Source of the DNA: an uncultured Dorea sp.
GTDB lineage: Bacteria > Bacillota > Clostridia > Lachnospirales > Lachnospiraceae
Assembly (NCBI GenBank): GCA_910587575.1
Contig: CAJULU010000014.1
Coordinates: 1-6,249, forward strand
Length of the DNA: 6,249 nt
Direction: 5' to 3'
Below, one piece after another: positions 1 to 6,151 of the stretch. The position numbers and the translations under genes are program-made. The notes beneath the pieces were generated by a model. It did no database searches. It was not told where the DNA came from and worked only from the letters and a program-made list of their open reading frames with translations. Every line of letters starts with the position of its first letter. The stretch's first letter is position 1.

Positions 1-1
1 G

Positions 2-553
2 CTGAAAGAAACAACTGCATATCAGGCAATGGAGCGGATCGGCATGCTCTATAAGATAGAAGAAATGATCCGCAGAAAATCGCCGGAGGAAAAATATACC
101 GAGCGTCAAAAGCAGTCAAAACCGCTTTTAGATGCCTTGTTTGAGTGGCTGCATTCTCTGGAGAATGCCGTAGACAGGTCATCGAAAATATGAGAAGCAG
201 TTTTGTACACGATAAACCAGGAGCGATACTTAAGAAGATACTTAGACGATGGGCATTTGAGTATTGATAATACGGCCGCTGAGAGAGCCATTAAAAACTT
301 TGCAGTAGGACGCCGCAACTGGCTGTTTTCCAAGAGCATCAAAGGAGCAGAGGCCAGTGCAACCGTATACAGCATAACAGAAACGGCGATCCTAAACGGA
401 CTCAAGCCCTATGATTATCTGACCTATCTATTGGAAAAGATGAAAGATCTGGCTCCATTTCCAACAAAAGAAGAGATTCTTCCACTATTGCCATGGTCTG
501 AAACAATACCGGCAAACTGCCGTACCAAACGACCAGAGGGCACATCCACTTAG
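2..553 (+). pseudogene. IS66-family transposase, C-terminal part, with in-frame stop
   Basis: This is the C-terminal part (about 184 codons) of an IS66 DDE transposase; the rest lies outside the window. IS66 transposases are usually around 500 residues and catalyse cut-and-join of the element. Visible family hallmarks are the RIGMLYKIE and SPEEKYTERQKQS stretches near the start, then YTINQERYLRRYLDDG, IDNTAAERAI (the Glu at 281-283 is the likely last catalytic acidic residue), GRRNWLFS, GAEASATVYSITETA, NGLKPYDYLTYLL, and the terminal LPWSE. One reading frame holds all of this but is interrupted by TGA at 191-193, where the family context (SKI-x-EAVLYTINQ) expects Gly. A single GGA-to-TGA change explains it. 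No other damage is visible, so the decay looks recent. The gene stops at TAG 551-553, inside a terminator hairpin. Family assignment is confident; inactivity is inferred from the stop. Confidence 0.9.
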
Positions 554-578
554 CAGAAACTGTTAGGTGGATTTTTTT
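544..578 (+). terminator. Strong intrinsic terminator of the IS66 transposase
   Basis: A 13-bp hairpin has arms at 544-556 and 560-572 (ATCCACTTAGCAG with CTGTTAGGTGGAT, two G-U pairs) and an AAA loop, followed by a run of seven T at 572-578. The transposase stop codon (551-553) lies inside the left arm. Confidence 0.9.
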
Positions 579-589
579 GTCAAAGTGCG

Positions 590-607
590 GATGAATCGCT
601 ATTCATC
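590..607. repeat. Short perfect inverted repeat downstream of the IS66 terminator
   Basis: GATGAAT at 590-596 pairs with ATTCATC at 601-607 around a 4-nt CGCT loop. It is not followed by a clear T run on the + strand. It lies where the end of the IS66 element would be expected, but I cannot identify terminal repeats or a target-site duplication. Confidence 0.4.
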
Positions 608-668
608 TTTAGGAAATATTTTACCAAAGGTATAGATTTATGAACAGGTACGGATTATTTCCTGCTTA

Positions 669-902
669 CGAAGAAAGATCTTCTTCCTTTTTTCCAGCCG
701 GCTTTTAGCGTTTGTAAGATTTCGGATGGATCTCTTCCATTTCCGGTTCCGCCGCATTCGGATCTGCTTCCCGTTCTGCTTCATTGAACAGATTCATCTG
801 TGTATATCCGTCCGCATACTTTTCACTGGAGGAACCAAACTGTTTCCGCCGGGCAAGCGTCAGCCGGTCAGAAAGCAGCGCATTCATGAACTCCAGCTCC
901 GT
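669..902 (-). pseudogene. IS66-family transposase, N-terminal fragment
   Basis: Read on the - strand, this encodes the N-terminal region of an IS66 transposase: ELEFMNALLSDRLTLARRKQ leads into FGSSSEKYADGYTQ, then LFNEAEREADPN and EPEMEEIHPKSYKR. The family pattern there is a helix, then R-x-x-FG-x-SSEK, then LFNEAE and an acidic linker. After TAA at 705-707 the same frame continues KPAGKKEEDLSS, which matches the basic linker that follows in IS66 proteins (KxxGKxEEDL). So the TAA probably replaced a Lys codon (AAA). The frame ends for good at 666-668, and the whole catalytic domain is absent here. The sequence before residue ELEF (above about 902) does not look like IS66. It is a dead fragment, oriented opposite to the C-terminal IS66 piece at the left edge. 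I cannot tell whether both came from one element. Confidence 0.82.
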
Positions 903-932
903 GAAACCGCAAGATACCGTTTCAGGCTTGTC

Positions 933-1115
933 TGCATGAAAGCCTTGGAAAAGAATCGGATCCAAAACTGTATGACCGTGTCCAATATTGGCATTGCCAG
1001 CGTGCTTTCCGACCCGTTTGGGAAAACGGGTACAGAAATCATGTCTTATCTTCTGGCGCATACCGCAGAATCCATAGATGAAAAAGCTGTCCGCAAACTG
1101 ATTCGCAAAGGTGCA
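933..1115 (+). pseudogene. IS110-family transposase, internal fragment
   Basis: In the frame at 726 mod 3, about 60 residues resemble the middle of an IS110-family (DEDD) transposase: a KALEKNRIQ helix, then SNIGIASVLSDPFGKTG, EIMSYLLAHTAESIDE and KAVRKLIRKGA. The family signature there is 'NIKL-x-SV-x-SD-x-x-GKSG' followed by a helical stretch before the C-terminal transposase_20 domain. IS110 enzymes recombine without terminal inverted repeats. Neither end of the gene is present: the match begins about 30 bases from the opposed IS66 fragment and stops near the GA of RKGA, after which the frame becomes unrelated. The open frame upstream (726-930) is only the complement of the IS66 fragment. 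Treat it as a relic, not a functional gene. Confidence 0.68.
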
Positions 1116-1323
1116 GCATACCTTCAGCTTAGTGCTGGCAAAATATCAGATAGAAATGCTGGTTTATAAAGGGCATGTAACCTCCGGAGTGACAAAAAAT
1201 ACAGTAACAATGCTGGAGGCAACAGGAAAAAATCCGTTCAGAATACTGCCGGCAGGAAATGAAAGCGTTGTCTGGGTCGATCCGAACCGGGTTTTAACTG
1301 AGTCTGATATATCCGTTCGATAA
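1111..1323 (+). other. Short unrecognised reading frame, probably a gene remnant
   Basis: I do not recognise this 70-codon frame. It overlaps the end of the IS110 fragment in another frame. From about residue 14 the translation looks protein-like: EMLVYKGHVTSGVTK, then TVTMLEATGKNPFRILPAG and SVVWVDPNRVLTESDI, ending at TAA 1321-1323. Alternating hydrophobic residues with Gly and Pro turns suggest a small beta-rich fold. No ribosome site precedes the possible starts (1111, or ATG at 1156), so it may be the tail of a larger gene cut by the IS debris. It could equally be a chance frame. Confidence 0.25.
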
Positions 1324-1867
1324 AATGGAATATTCCTCAGAACATGTCAGAAAGGAAAGTAGTTCCTAAATGCATAGTGCTGACAAGAAGAATAAACTGT
1401 TTACTACAAGGATTGTGGTCAAAGCACATGCCGGGCTGAATTTTTATCGGAAGAAAACGGAAGCGTCAGCCCTAAAGCAGGTGGAAAGCGACCATGCACG
1501 CAAAAAATCATGCGGAAGTGAGGCGATCGAAATGATCACATTCTGGCAGTCAGTGATCACCTCGTCCGTCCGCTTTGCTACTTTCAAAAATTTTTGCATT
1601 TATATGGCTCAACACATAAAAGGAGTACACTACATAGTTGATAGCGAAAGTCCTTTATTTTCCGTTTATGTATCCACACCCGATATCAACTACCACCGAA
1701 ACTTCAAAGTGGTCTTTGAGGCGCTTATTTTGGATTTTCGCCTTCCGAAGTAAACATGGAATGCTTCGCTAAGAGCCTAAAATAATGGACTTACGAGTTT
1801 ATCCATTGTAGCAATAGGATTGATGTCGCCAGTTCTAAGTAACATATTTATCCATTTACATCATCCT
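1324..1867. other. Intergenic stretch without a supported gene
   Basis: An open frame at 1370-1753 exists on the + strand, but it has no ribosome site, no recognisable domain, and a composition change near 1580 that crosses it. I do not call it a gene. Base composition falls from moderate GC (IS-like) to AT-rich between about 1560 and 1760. Small features seen are a GGAATATTCC palindrome near 1328-1337, a short AGGAA/TTCCT hairpin near 1353-1367, and two TGATCAC copies about 20 bases apart near 1533-1560. None can be tied to a function. Confidence 0.5.
1776..1807 (-). terminator. Weak candidate terminator downstream of the AbiH gene
   Basis: About 60 bases past the AbiH stop on the - strand, AATGGA (1802-1807) can pair with TCCATT (1784-1789), and an inner ACT/AGT pairing is possible. 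It is followed by ATTTTAGG. The stem is short and the T run has only four bases, so this is tentative. Confidence 0.3.
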
Positions 1868-2941
1868 CTACAAAGTAAAAAAATCGACTTCTTTTTGAGC
1901 GAAAAATTTTTTTATATTGGTACGAGTATCGCTTGCCTTTCCGTTGACTTCATGAACTGAAATAGTCCACTTAGCATTAGGAAAGCGTGTATCTAACTTT
2001 CTAAAATATTCTATATCTACTTCTCCAAGCGAATGTCCAAGAATTACTATATTATCGAAATCATACGGTTCTATAAACTCTTCAAATTCATCAATTTCTA
2101 AATATTTAGTCCAATCTTTTTTGCACTCATTATATTTTCTGACATATTCTGACATGTTAATTTCTTTAAGATTTGGATAGGATGAATAATCATGTAATGT
2201 TTCTGGGCAATAGTCACAGTTTTTACGTTCTTTAGGAGTTAAATTATTGTATTCATCACACTTTTTTTGATATTCTTCAAATTCTGTATCCGTCGCTATA
2301 AAGTCATCTGATTCAAGCTCTGTTATTTTCGCTTCTTGATTTCCAAAAAGCAAGTCCGTGTGACCTAATTCGCCATGAAGATACAAAATATCATCTCTAT
2401 TTACATGATAAATATGCTCTAGAGTATGTGTGTAATTAAAAGTTATAAATTTAGGATTTGTCGAAGCTGCTAACAGTGCTTCAATAGCGGAATTTCTATT
2501 TTTGCTAAAACTCACCATATCCACTTCTTTTAGTAACTCCTCTAAAAGAGATAAAAACAAATTATACAAATTGTCAAAGTTAAACTCTTTATATCCATAA
2601 TCTAGGGATCGATAAATCGCTTGTGTAATAGCATAGTCATTATTTTCCTCTTGCATTAGAACATCCCCTTTCATCGGATCTCCACCTACAGACATACTAT
2701 CAGCCATATCCTGAGTTTCTCGAATAATATTCATGAATCCCTGTATAAAATAGTCATCTTTTGTTCCTACATTGTATTCAAACGATGACCATAAATCTTG
2801 ATTTCCAATAAAAAGTTGATTATTAATCTGCCCATAAACCTTGTCATCCTTTTTTGAAATATATTCTTTTAAGTGAAAATAGCTGGTACTTAGGTCATGC
2901 GCTAAATCAAAACCATTTCCAATAATAAATAAAGTCGCCAT
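1868..2941 (-). CDS. AbiH-family abortive infection (phage defence) protein
   Basis: This is a complete 357-residue cytoplasmic protein with no signal peptide or membrane segment. It matches the AbiH family, named for a lactococcal phage abortive-infection protein: when a phage infects, the cell is thought to arrest or die before progeny are released. Family hallmarks occur in order: FIIGNGFDLAHDLSTSY (residues 5-21), KFITFNYTHTLEHIY (164-178), YLHGEL (187-192), and IVILGHSLGEVDIEYF (298-313) near the C terminus. Length is ordinary for the family. A CDYC pair (242, 245) sits in the charged linker 205-290. The ATG at 2939-2941 is fixed by an AAAAGGAGGAG ribosome site (2947-2957). The frame is intact, unlike the neighbouring transposases. 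It stands alone on its strand with no partner gene next to it. The family call is firm; active defence is inferred. The biochemical activity is not shown by the sequence. Confidence 0.93.
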   Translation of the reverse strand: MATLFIIGNGFDLAHDLSTSYFHLKEYISKKDDKVYGQINNQLFIGNQDLWSSFEYNVGTKDDYFIQGFMNIIRETQDMADSMSVGGDPMKGDVLMQEENNDYAITQAIYRSLDYGYKEFNFDNLYNLFLSLLEELLKEVDMVSFSKNRNSAIEALLAASTNPKFITFNYTHTLEHIYHVNRDDILYLHGELGHTDLLFGNQEAKITELESDDFIATDTEFEEYQKKCDEYNNLTPKERKNCDYCPETLHDYSSYPNLKEINMSEYVRKYNECKKDWTKYLEIDEFEEFIEPYDFDNIVILGHSLGEVDIEYFRKLDTRFPNAKWTISVHEVNGKASDTRTNIKKFFAQKEVDFFTL

Positions 2942-2946
2942 ATTTT

Positions 2947-2957
2947 CTCCTCCTTTT
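2947..2957 (-). promoter_or_regulatory. Strong ribosome binding site of the AbiH gene
   Basis: On the - strand AAAAGGAGGAG lies 5-7 bases upstream of the ATG, a near-ideal Shine-Dalgarno that fixes the start. I saw no convincing sigma-A promoter in the 100 bases further upstream. Confidence 0.85.
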
Positions 2958-2959
2958 AA

Positions 2960-3475
2960 AATCGTAATTTTAATCCATAGTCTAATTTTATTCTCACAAT
3001 CCGACCTTTACTTTCTTTCGTCTAATCTACAAGACTTTCGCATATACCATAAGGTTCGGTATATTCTTTTTTACATCTTTTACATATTCTTGGAATTCTT
3101 TATTAAAATTTCTTTATCCATATGGTTCTTATTCCACAATATGTCACAAAAGATACGTCATAAATACGGACTTGCTGAAAATCAATTTCCCTTTTCGTTG
3201 CGAGAATGGAGCAGTTCATCCTCAATCCGTTTTTTCAAAAGCAGCCACAGGCTCCGCAATATTTTGGAAATGTTTTTCCAAGGTCATTGGTATACTATAG
3301 CTGTGCGGTCTTTCCAGCATTGTCAGCCCTCGTTTTTCGTGTGTTTATAGATATCATGAGGCAAAAACCCCTTTTCGTACCAGAAGAAATTTCATCACTG
3401 TATAATCCTATCATAAAATCTATGTATTTACAACTCAATTCCATTACATGGGGACACAAGTAGATTTTAGTCTTG
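2960..3475. other. Long stretch without a supported gene upstream of AbiH
   Basis: Overlapping short frames occur on both strands (for example 3090-3350 and 3206-3463 on +), but none has a ribosome site or recognisable domain, and they contradict one another. A - strand frame around 3210-3345 reads MLERPHSYSIPMTLEK and onward for about 30 residues before stops. It looks somewhat protein-like and may be another remnant, but I cannot name it. The stretch probably contains the AbiH promoter (reading left) and decayed mobile-element DNA. Confidence 0.45.
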
Positions 3476-3479
3476 CTAC

Positions 3480-3745
3480 CCGTTTCCATTGTTCCGCTTT
3501 TCTGCTTTTGGAATAGGCTGTTCGTCCTCTTACAGCCCTCCTCGAATATCGTCCAGTCTATGCAATTCGTCACGATTCTGATGGTGTCATCGTTGATTTC
3601 CATACCGTAAGAATCTCTAATGACATTCTCGGCGGCCTGGTATGAACATTAGTTTTGAGCCCAATAGACGTAGTGAAGTATAAGTGCTGGCAGCAATCGT
3701 TTTTTTGAGCGGAAGCTCCATGAAATAACCAGACCTTATGTTTAA
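3480..3745 (-). pseudogene. Frameshifted transposase-like relic
   Basis: Two - strand frames join into one protein-like sequence. The first (about 3739 down to 3623) reads RSGYFMELPLKKTIAAS, TYTSLRLLGSKLMF and IPGRREC. One base later (3622) the frame changes and continues IRDSYGMEINDDTIRIVTN, then IFEEGCKR, to about 3510. From memory the joined string resembles a large transposase-type protein frequent in Clostridia, possibly of the UPF0236/ISLre2 kind; I cannot confirm the family. The start, the catalytic region and the end are missing, and the frame is shifted by one extra base (or two lost) at 3622. The 5' extension to 3887 on this strand in another frame is not convincing. It is non-functional whatever its family. 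Confidence 0.45.
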
Positions 3746-3906
3746 GCTCTGCCAATGGCGTTTTTTCCGACCTGTTCCTCAAGAAGTCAATATCAAACAA
3801 AAATGTACAATACAAACTTCCTAAAGCCCCGGAATAAATACATGAGTAGTACTGGTTTGTAGAAAATGTAAAAAAGTAGCGAAACATATCGAATTTTTTT
3901 AAAAAG

Positions 3907-3915
3907 TGTGATAAT
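3907..3915 (+). promoter_or_regulatory. Extended -10 promoter-like element
   Basis: TGTGATAAT (TGn followed by a 5/6 match to TATAAT) follows a T-then-A tract at 3893-3905, which can favour promoter activity. A -35 match is poor (TCGAAT-like). Transcription would start near 3922 and run straight into the hairpin terminator at 3933-3985. Confidence 0.35.
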
Positions 3916-3932
3916 ATATTAAATGGTTGATC

Positions 3933-3985
3933 AATGGTAAGGAAATAAGAGAAGTGAATTCTCTTTATTTGTTTACCATTTTTTT
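3933..3985 (+). terminator. Long hairpin with T run (intrinsic terminator)
   Basis: Arms at 3933-3953 and 3959-3980 form about 19 pairs: AATGGTAA with TTACCATT, then AAATAA with TTATTT, then GAGAA with TTCTC, with one small internal mismatch and a one-base bulge. The loop is GTGAA and seven T follow (3979-3985). The T run lies only on the + strand side, so it acts on rightward transcripts. No + strand gene lies just upstream, so it either stops read-through from decayed DNA or ends a very short RNA from the promoter-like site at 3907. Confidence 0.75.
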
Positions 3986-4038
3986 GTTAAGGAATTGAAG
4001 ATGTGGGTGGTGATGGAGTGTGAATCTGATAAATTATT

Positions 4039-4067
4039 TTGTTATATGTAGTATTTCTAAATATAAT
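4039..4067 (+). promoter_or_regulatory. Sigma-A-type promoter for the 4217 gene
   Basis: TTGTTA (4039-4044) and a perfect TATAAT (4062-4067) are separated by exactly 17 bases. A start near 4074 would give a leader of about 140 bases before the ATG at 4217. The leader is AT-rich and I see no riboswitch-like fold in it. No other promoter of this quality is seen before 5049, so it may also serve the downstream SEDS gene. Confidence 0.65.
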
Positions 4068-4216
4068 AGGCAGACATAGAGTTTGTCGTACATCTTTTAG
4101 ATTTTTTATGCTATTAATATGTCTTTTGTTTCAGATAGATTTGAAAGTATCAAAATGCATATAAATGAAAGTTACAAGAAGATATTTAGAATATAAATAT
4201 TTGAAAGGCGGTTAAT

Positions 4217-4972
4217 ATGTTTTATTCTGTTGAATTCGTAGGTATGGTCATCAGTTCTTTGATTGCGATAATAGCGCTATTTTTAACGATATATGCAAAT
4301 AGTATTGCTAAAAAAGCTAATGAGTTAACAAAATGTGCAGTGGAAGAATCTGAAAAAGAAAATTTCCCACTTGTTAAATTTGTAGATAATATAGAAGTTG
4401 CAAATAAAGATTATGATACTTTAGGAAATGAGATTATATTTGATTTAAATTCAATGATATTTGATGGAAATACAATGGAAAGGGATGAGATTCCGTGCAT
4501 AATTGCAACATTAGAAAACATAGGGAATGGAATATTAACAGGGATAGAAATTGAGAAAATACTTATTTGTAATAGAAATAAGTTGACGATAGATTACAGG
4601 TATGAGGATTTTGAAGAAAATATTGATATCCTTTTTTACGAAGAGTATGAAGAAAAAAACAAAATATTTCAAGATATGGTCTTATGTAAAGGGGAAAAAG
4701 TTGAAATAAATTTTTTTATAGACAGGCCTGTAAAGATGAAAGAGATAGATGAATTAGATTATGATTTGGTGAAAGAACAAATAGAGGAATTTTTTGAAAG
4801 AAATAGGTATATAACGATAGTTATGAGCATAAATCTTTTGTCAATAAATGGCTCTCAATATAAACAAAAATCAATTATTGGTAGTTTTCGTGATAGAAAA
4901 TGTACATTCAATTCTTTTAGCTGTACTGAAAAAGATAAAATATTTAAGGATAAGTATAGAGAAAAACAATAA
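4217..4972 (+). CDS. Membrane-anchored protein of unknown function
   Basis: I do not recognise this 251-residue protein. A single membrane segment spans about residues 7-26 (VGMVISSLIAIIALFLTIYA), followed by a basic AKKA and a short polar helix. By the positive-inside rule the large domain (about 35-251) probably faces the cytoplasm. That domain is acidic and lysine-rich. It contains IIATLENIGNGILTGIEIEK (95-114), a pattern often seen in small beta-sandwich domains ('N-x-GNG-x-x-x-x-x-I'), then a second strand-rich part ending GSFRDRK. The start is set by AAAGGCGG (4204-4211) five bases before ATG, and a good promoter lies at 4039-4067. The stop is TAA, with 76 bases to the SEDS gene on the same strand and no terminator seen between, so co-transcription is possible. 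The context (AbiH on one side, a cell-wall-type polymerase on the other) does not settle a role. Confidence 0.8.
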   Translation: MFYSVEFVGMVISSLIAIIALFLTIYANSIAKKANELTKCAVEESEKENFPLVKFVDNIEVANKDYDTLGNEIIFDLNSMIFDGNTMERDEIPCIIATLENIGNGILTGIEIEKILICNRNKLTIDYRYEDFEENIDILFYEEYEEKNKIFQDMVLCKGEKVEINFFIDRPVKMKEIDELDYDLVKEQIEEFFERNRYITIVMSINLLSINGSQYKQKSIIGSFRDRKCTFNSFSCTEKDKIFKDKYREKQ

Positions 4973-5035
4973 AACGAATGTCTGTTTTTTGAGCAACGTG
5001 TGTTGTCGTAAAAGGATGGGATTTTGAGATATCCT

Positions 5036-5040
5036 GGGGG
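5036..5040 (+). promoter_or_regulatory. Ribosome binding site deciding a TTG start
   Basis: GGGGG lies eight bases before the TTG at 5049-5051. No ATG or GTG in the frame sits closer to a purine-rich site, so TTG is the best start for the SEDS gene. Confidence 0.55.
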
Positions 5041-5048
5041 TATTAATA

Positions 5049-6139
5049 TTGATTGAAATTAGGAGGAAGGAAAAGGGAAAAAGGCATATTAGGATTCACT
5101 TTACGGATTCTGTTATGATTCTTTTAACTTTATTACTTGTATTAATTAGTTTTATTTTCTCAGAAAGTTTTATAGTATATGATGATTTGAAAAATGGACA
5201 TAATAGCTACTTAGTCAGACAATTCTTCTTTTGTCTGATTGGTATATGTGCAATGTTTATCATCTCAAGAATAGATTATGATATATATATTTAAGGTATA
5301 CATCTCTGTTATATTTTATTGCTTTGGTATTAAATGTATTGATGATTTGTGGTTGGGGATATACGAAAGAGATATTTAGAATAGGAATGATTCATATAGA
5401 TGTTCCTAAGTTTACCATTTTTGCTGTTACACTCCATATTGCTAAAGGATTAGCATTAATAGAAGAAAATCCTTATTTTGAACGCTTTGTTTATAGTATG
5501 CTGCCAGGGTTTTTGTTGTTGAAGCAATCGTTGTTTTCCAGATTTTGTGTATATTTTTTGATCCTTATTGTTCTTTTTTATATAAAGAAACCTACATTTG
5601 CAGCCGTAATCGGTGGCAGTGGATTTATCATGGCAATAATATTCATGTGTTATAGGGGGATGTTGATAGAAAAAATCGAATTATTGCGGAATCCTTTTTC
5701 AGATCCCTGGAATTATGGATATGGTGCAATACAATCCATGTATTCAATTGCATCAGGTGGTATATTTGGCGTAGGAATCGGAGAGGGATTCGCTAAATAT
5801 TTGGTTCCTAATCTCAAGACAGATTATGTTTTATCTGGAATTGGACAAGAGATTGGTATTTTCGGTGTGGTTGCAATTTTAGTGATACTTTGCGTGTTTT
5901 TTGCTCGTGGAATCGAAATTGCATTATCTGCATATGATCATAGGGGATTATATTTAGCTATAGCCTGCAGTGTCAGATTTATTATACCTGTTTTTATACA
6001 TGTAGGTGTGACGACGAATCTGCTTCCGGCAATGGGGGTTTCTCTTCCATTTGTGAGTTATGGAGGCAGTTCAATTCTTTGGTTTTTTTGCTATGAGGGA
6101 ATCTTATTAAATATTTCGCAGCTTAACCGCAATAATTAA
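5049..6139 (+). pseudogene. SEDS-family (FtsW/RodA/SpoVE) protein split by a frameshift at an AT repeat
   Basis: SEDS proteins are multi-pass membrane glycosyltransferases that polymerise peptidoglycan from lipid II, usually with a class B PBP. The frame from TTG 5049 gives a basic tail and two membrane segments (about residues 20-39 and 56-74), ending at TAA 5292-5294 after RIDYDIYI. The other frame carries the rest: YLRYTSLLYFIALVLN and onward to TAA 6137-6139. Joining them by removing one AT unit from (AT)5 at 5281-5290 gives RIDYDIYLRYTS and a 362-residue protein, a normal SEDS length. Conserved features in the second part: PWNYGYGAIQS, IASGGIFGVGIGEGFAKYLVP, KTDYVL with the likely catalytic Asp (GAT 5822-5824), GQEIGIFG, and LLPAMGVSLPFVSYGGSS. 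Missing: the usual RRW and QPSE motifs in the first half (IDVPKF appears instead). Either the gene is dead, it is phase-variable, or the sequence has an error; the remaining frame shows no other damage. Confidence 0.85.
5281..5290 (+). repeat. (AT)5 dinucleotide tract at the SEDS frame break
   Basis: The tract lies exactly where the two SEDS frames must be joined. One AT unit fewer restores a single open frame of 362 codons. Confidence 0.8.
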
Positions 6140-6151
6140 CTGGTGACTAGA

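Noticed and set aside
191..193. TGA read as an amino acid (alternative genetic code)
   Set aside because: TGG encodes Trp normally in these genes, and only one TGA interrupts, at a Gly position in a transposable element; an ordinary nonsense mutation is far more likely.
726..930. First part of a + strand frame running into the IS110 fragment
   Set aside because: It is the complement of the IS66 N-terminal fragment; only the part after about 933 looks like IS110.
1328..1367. GGAATATTCC palindrome and AGGAA/TTCCT hairpin as an operator
   Set aside because: No supported gene follows, and short palindromes occur by chance at this composition.
1370..1753. 127-codon + strand open frame
   Set aside because: There is no ribosome site, no recognisable motif and a composition change inside it; probably a chance frame over decayed DNA.
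2958..3080. Promoter for the AbiH gene
   Set aside because: TTGTGA and TAAAAT-like hexamers occur on the - strand, but no pair has acceptable spacing, so no site is called.
3090..3463. Two overlapping + strand frames (3090-3350 and 3206-3463)
   Set aside because: Mutually overlapping, without ribosome sites or domains, and low-complexity in amino acids.
3570..3887. 105-codon - strand frame
   Set aside because: It is the wrong frame over the transposase-like relic; the protein-like sequence lies in two other - strand frames.
5283..5296. Programmed ribosomal frameshift at the SEDS break
   Set aside because: The codons at the shift (TAT ATT TAA) do not form a standard slippery heptamer, and no strong downstream stem is evident; repeat-length change is simpler.
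5324..6139. Independent gene starting at TTG 5324
   Set aside because: SEDS-like sequence continues upstream of 5324 in the same frame to the AT tract, and no ribosome site precedes this TTG. It is the second half of the split gene.
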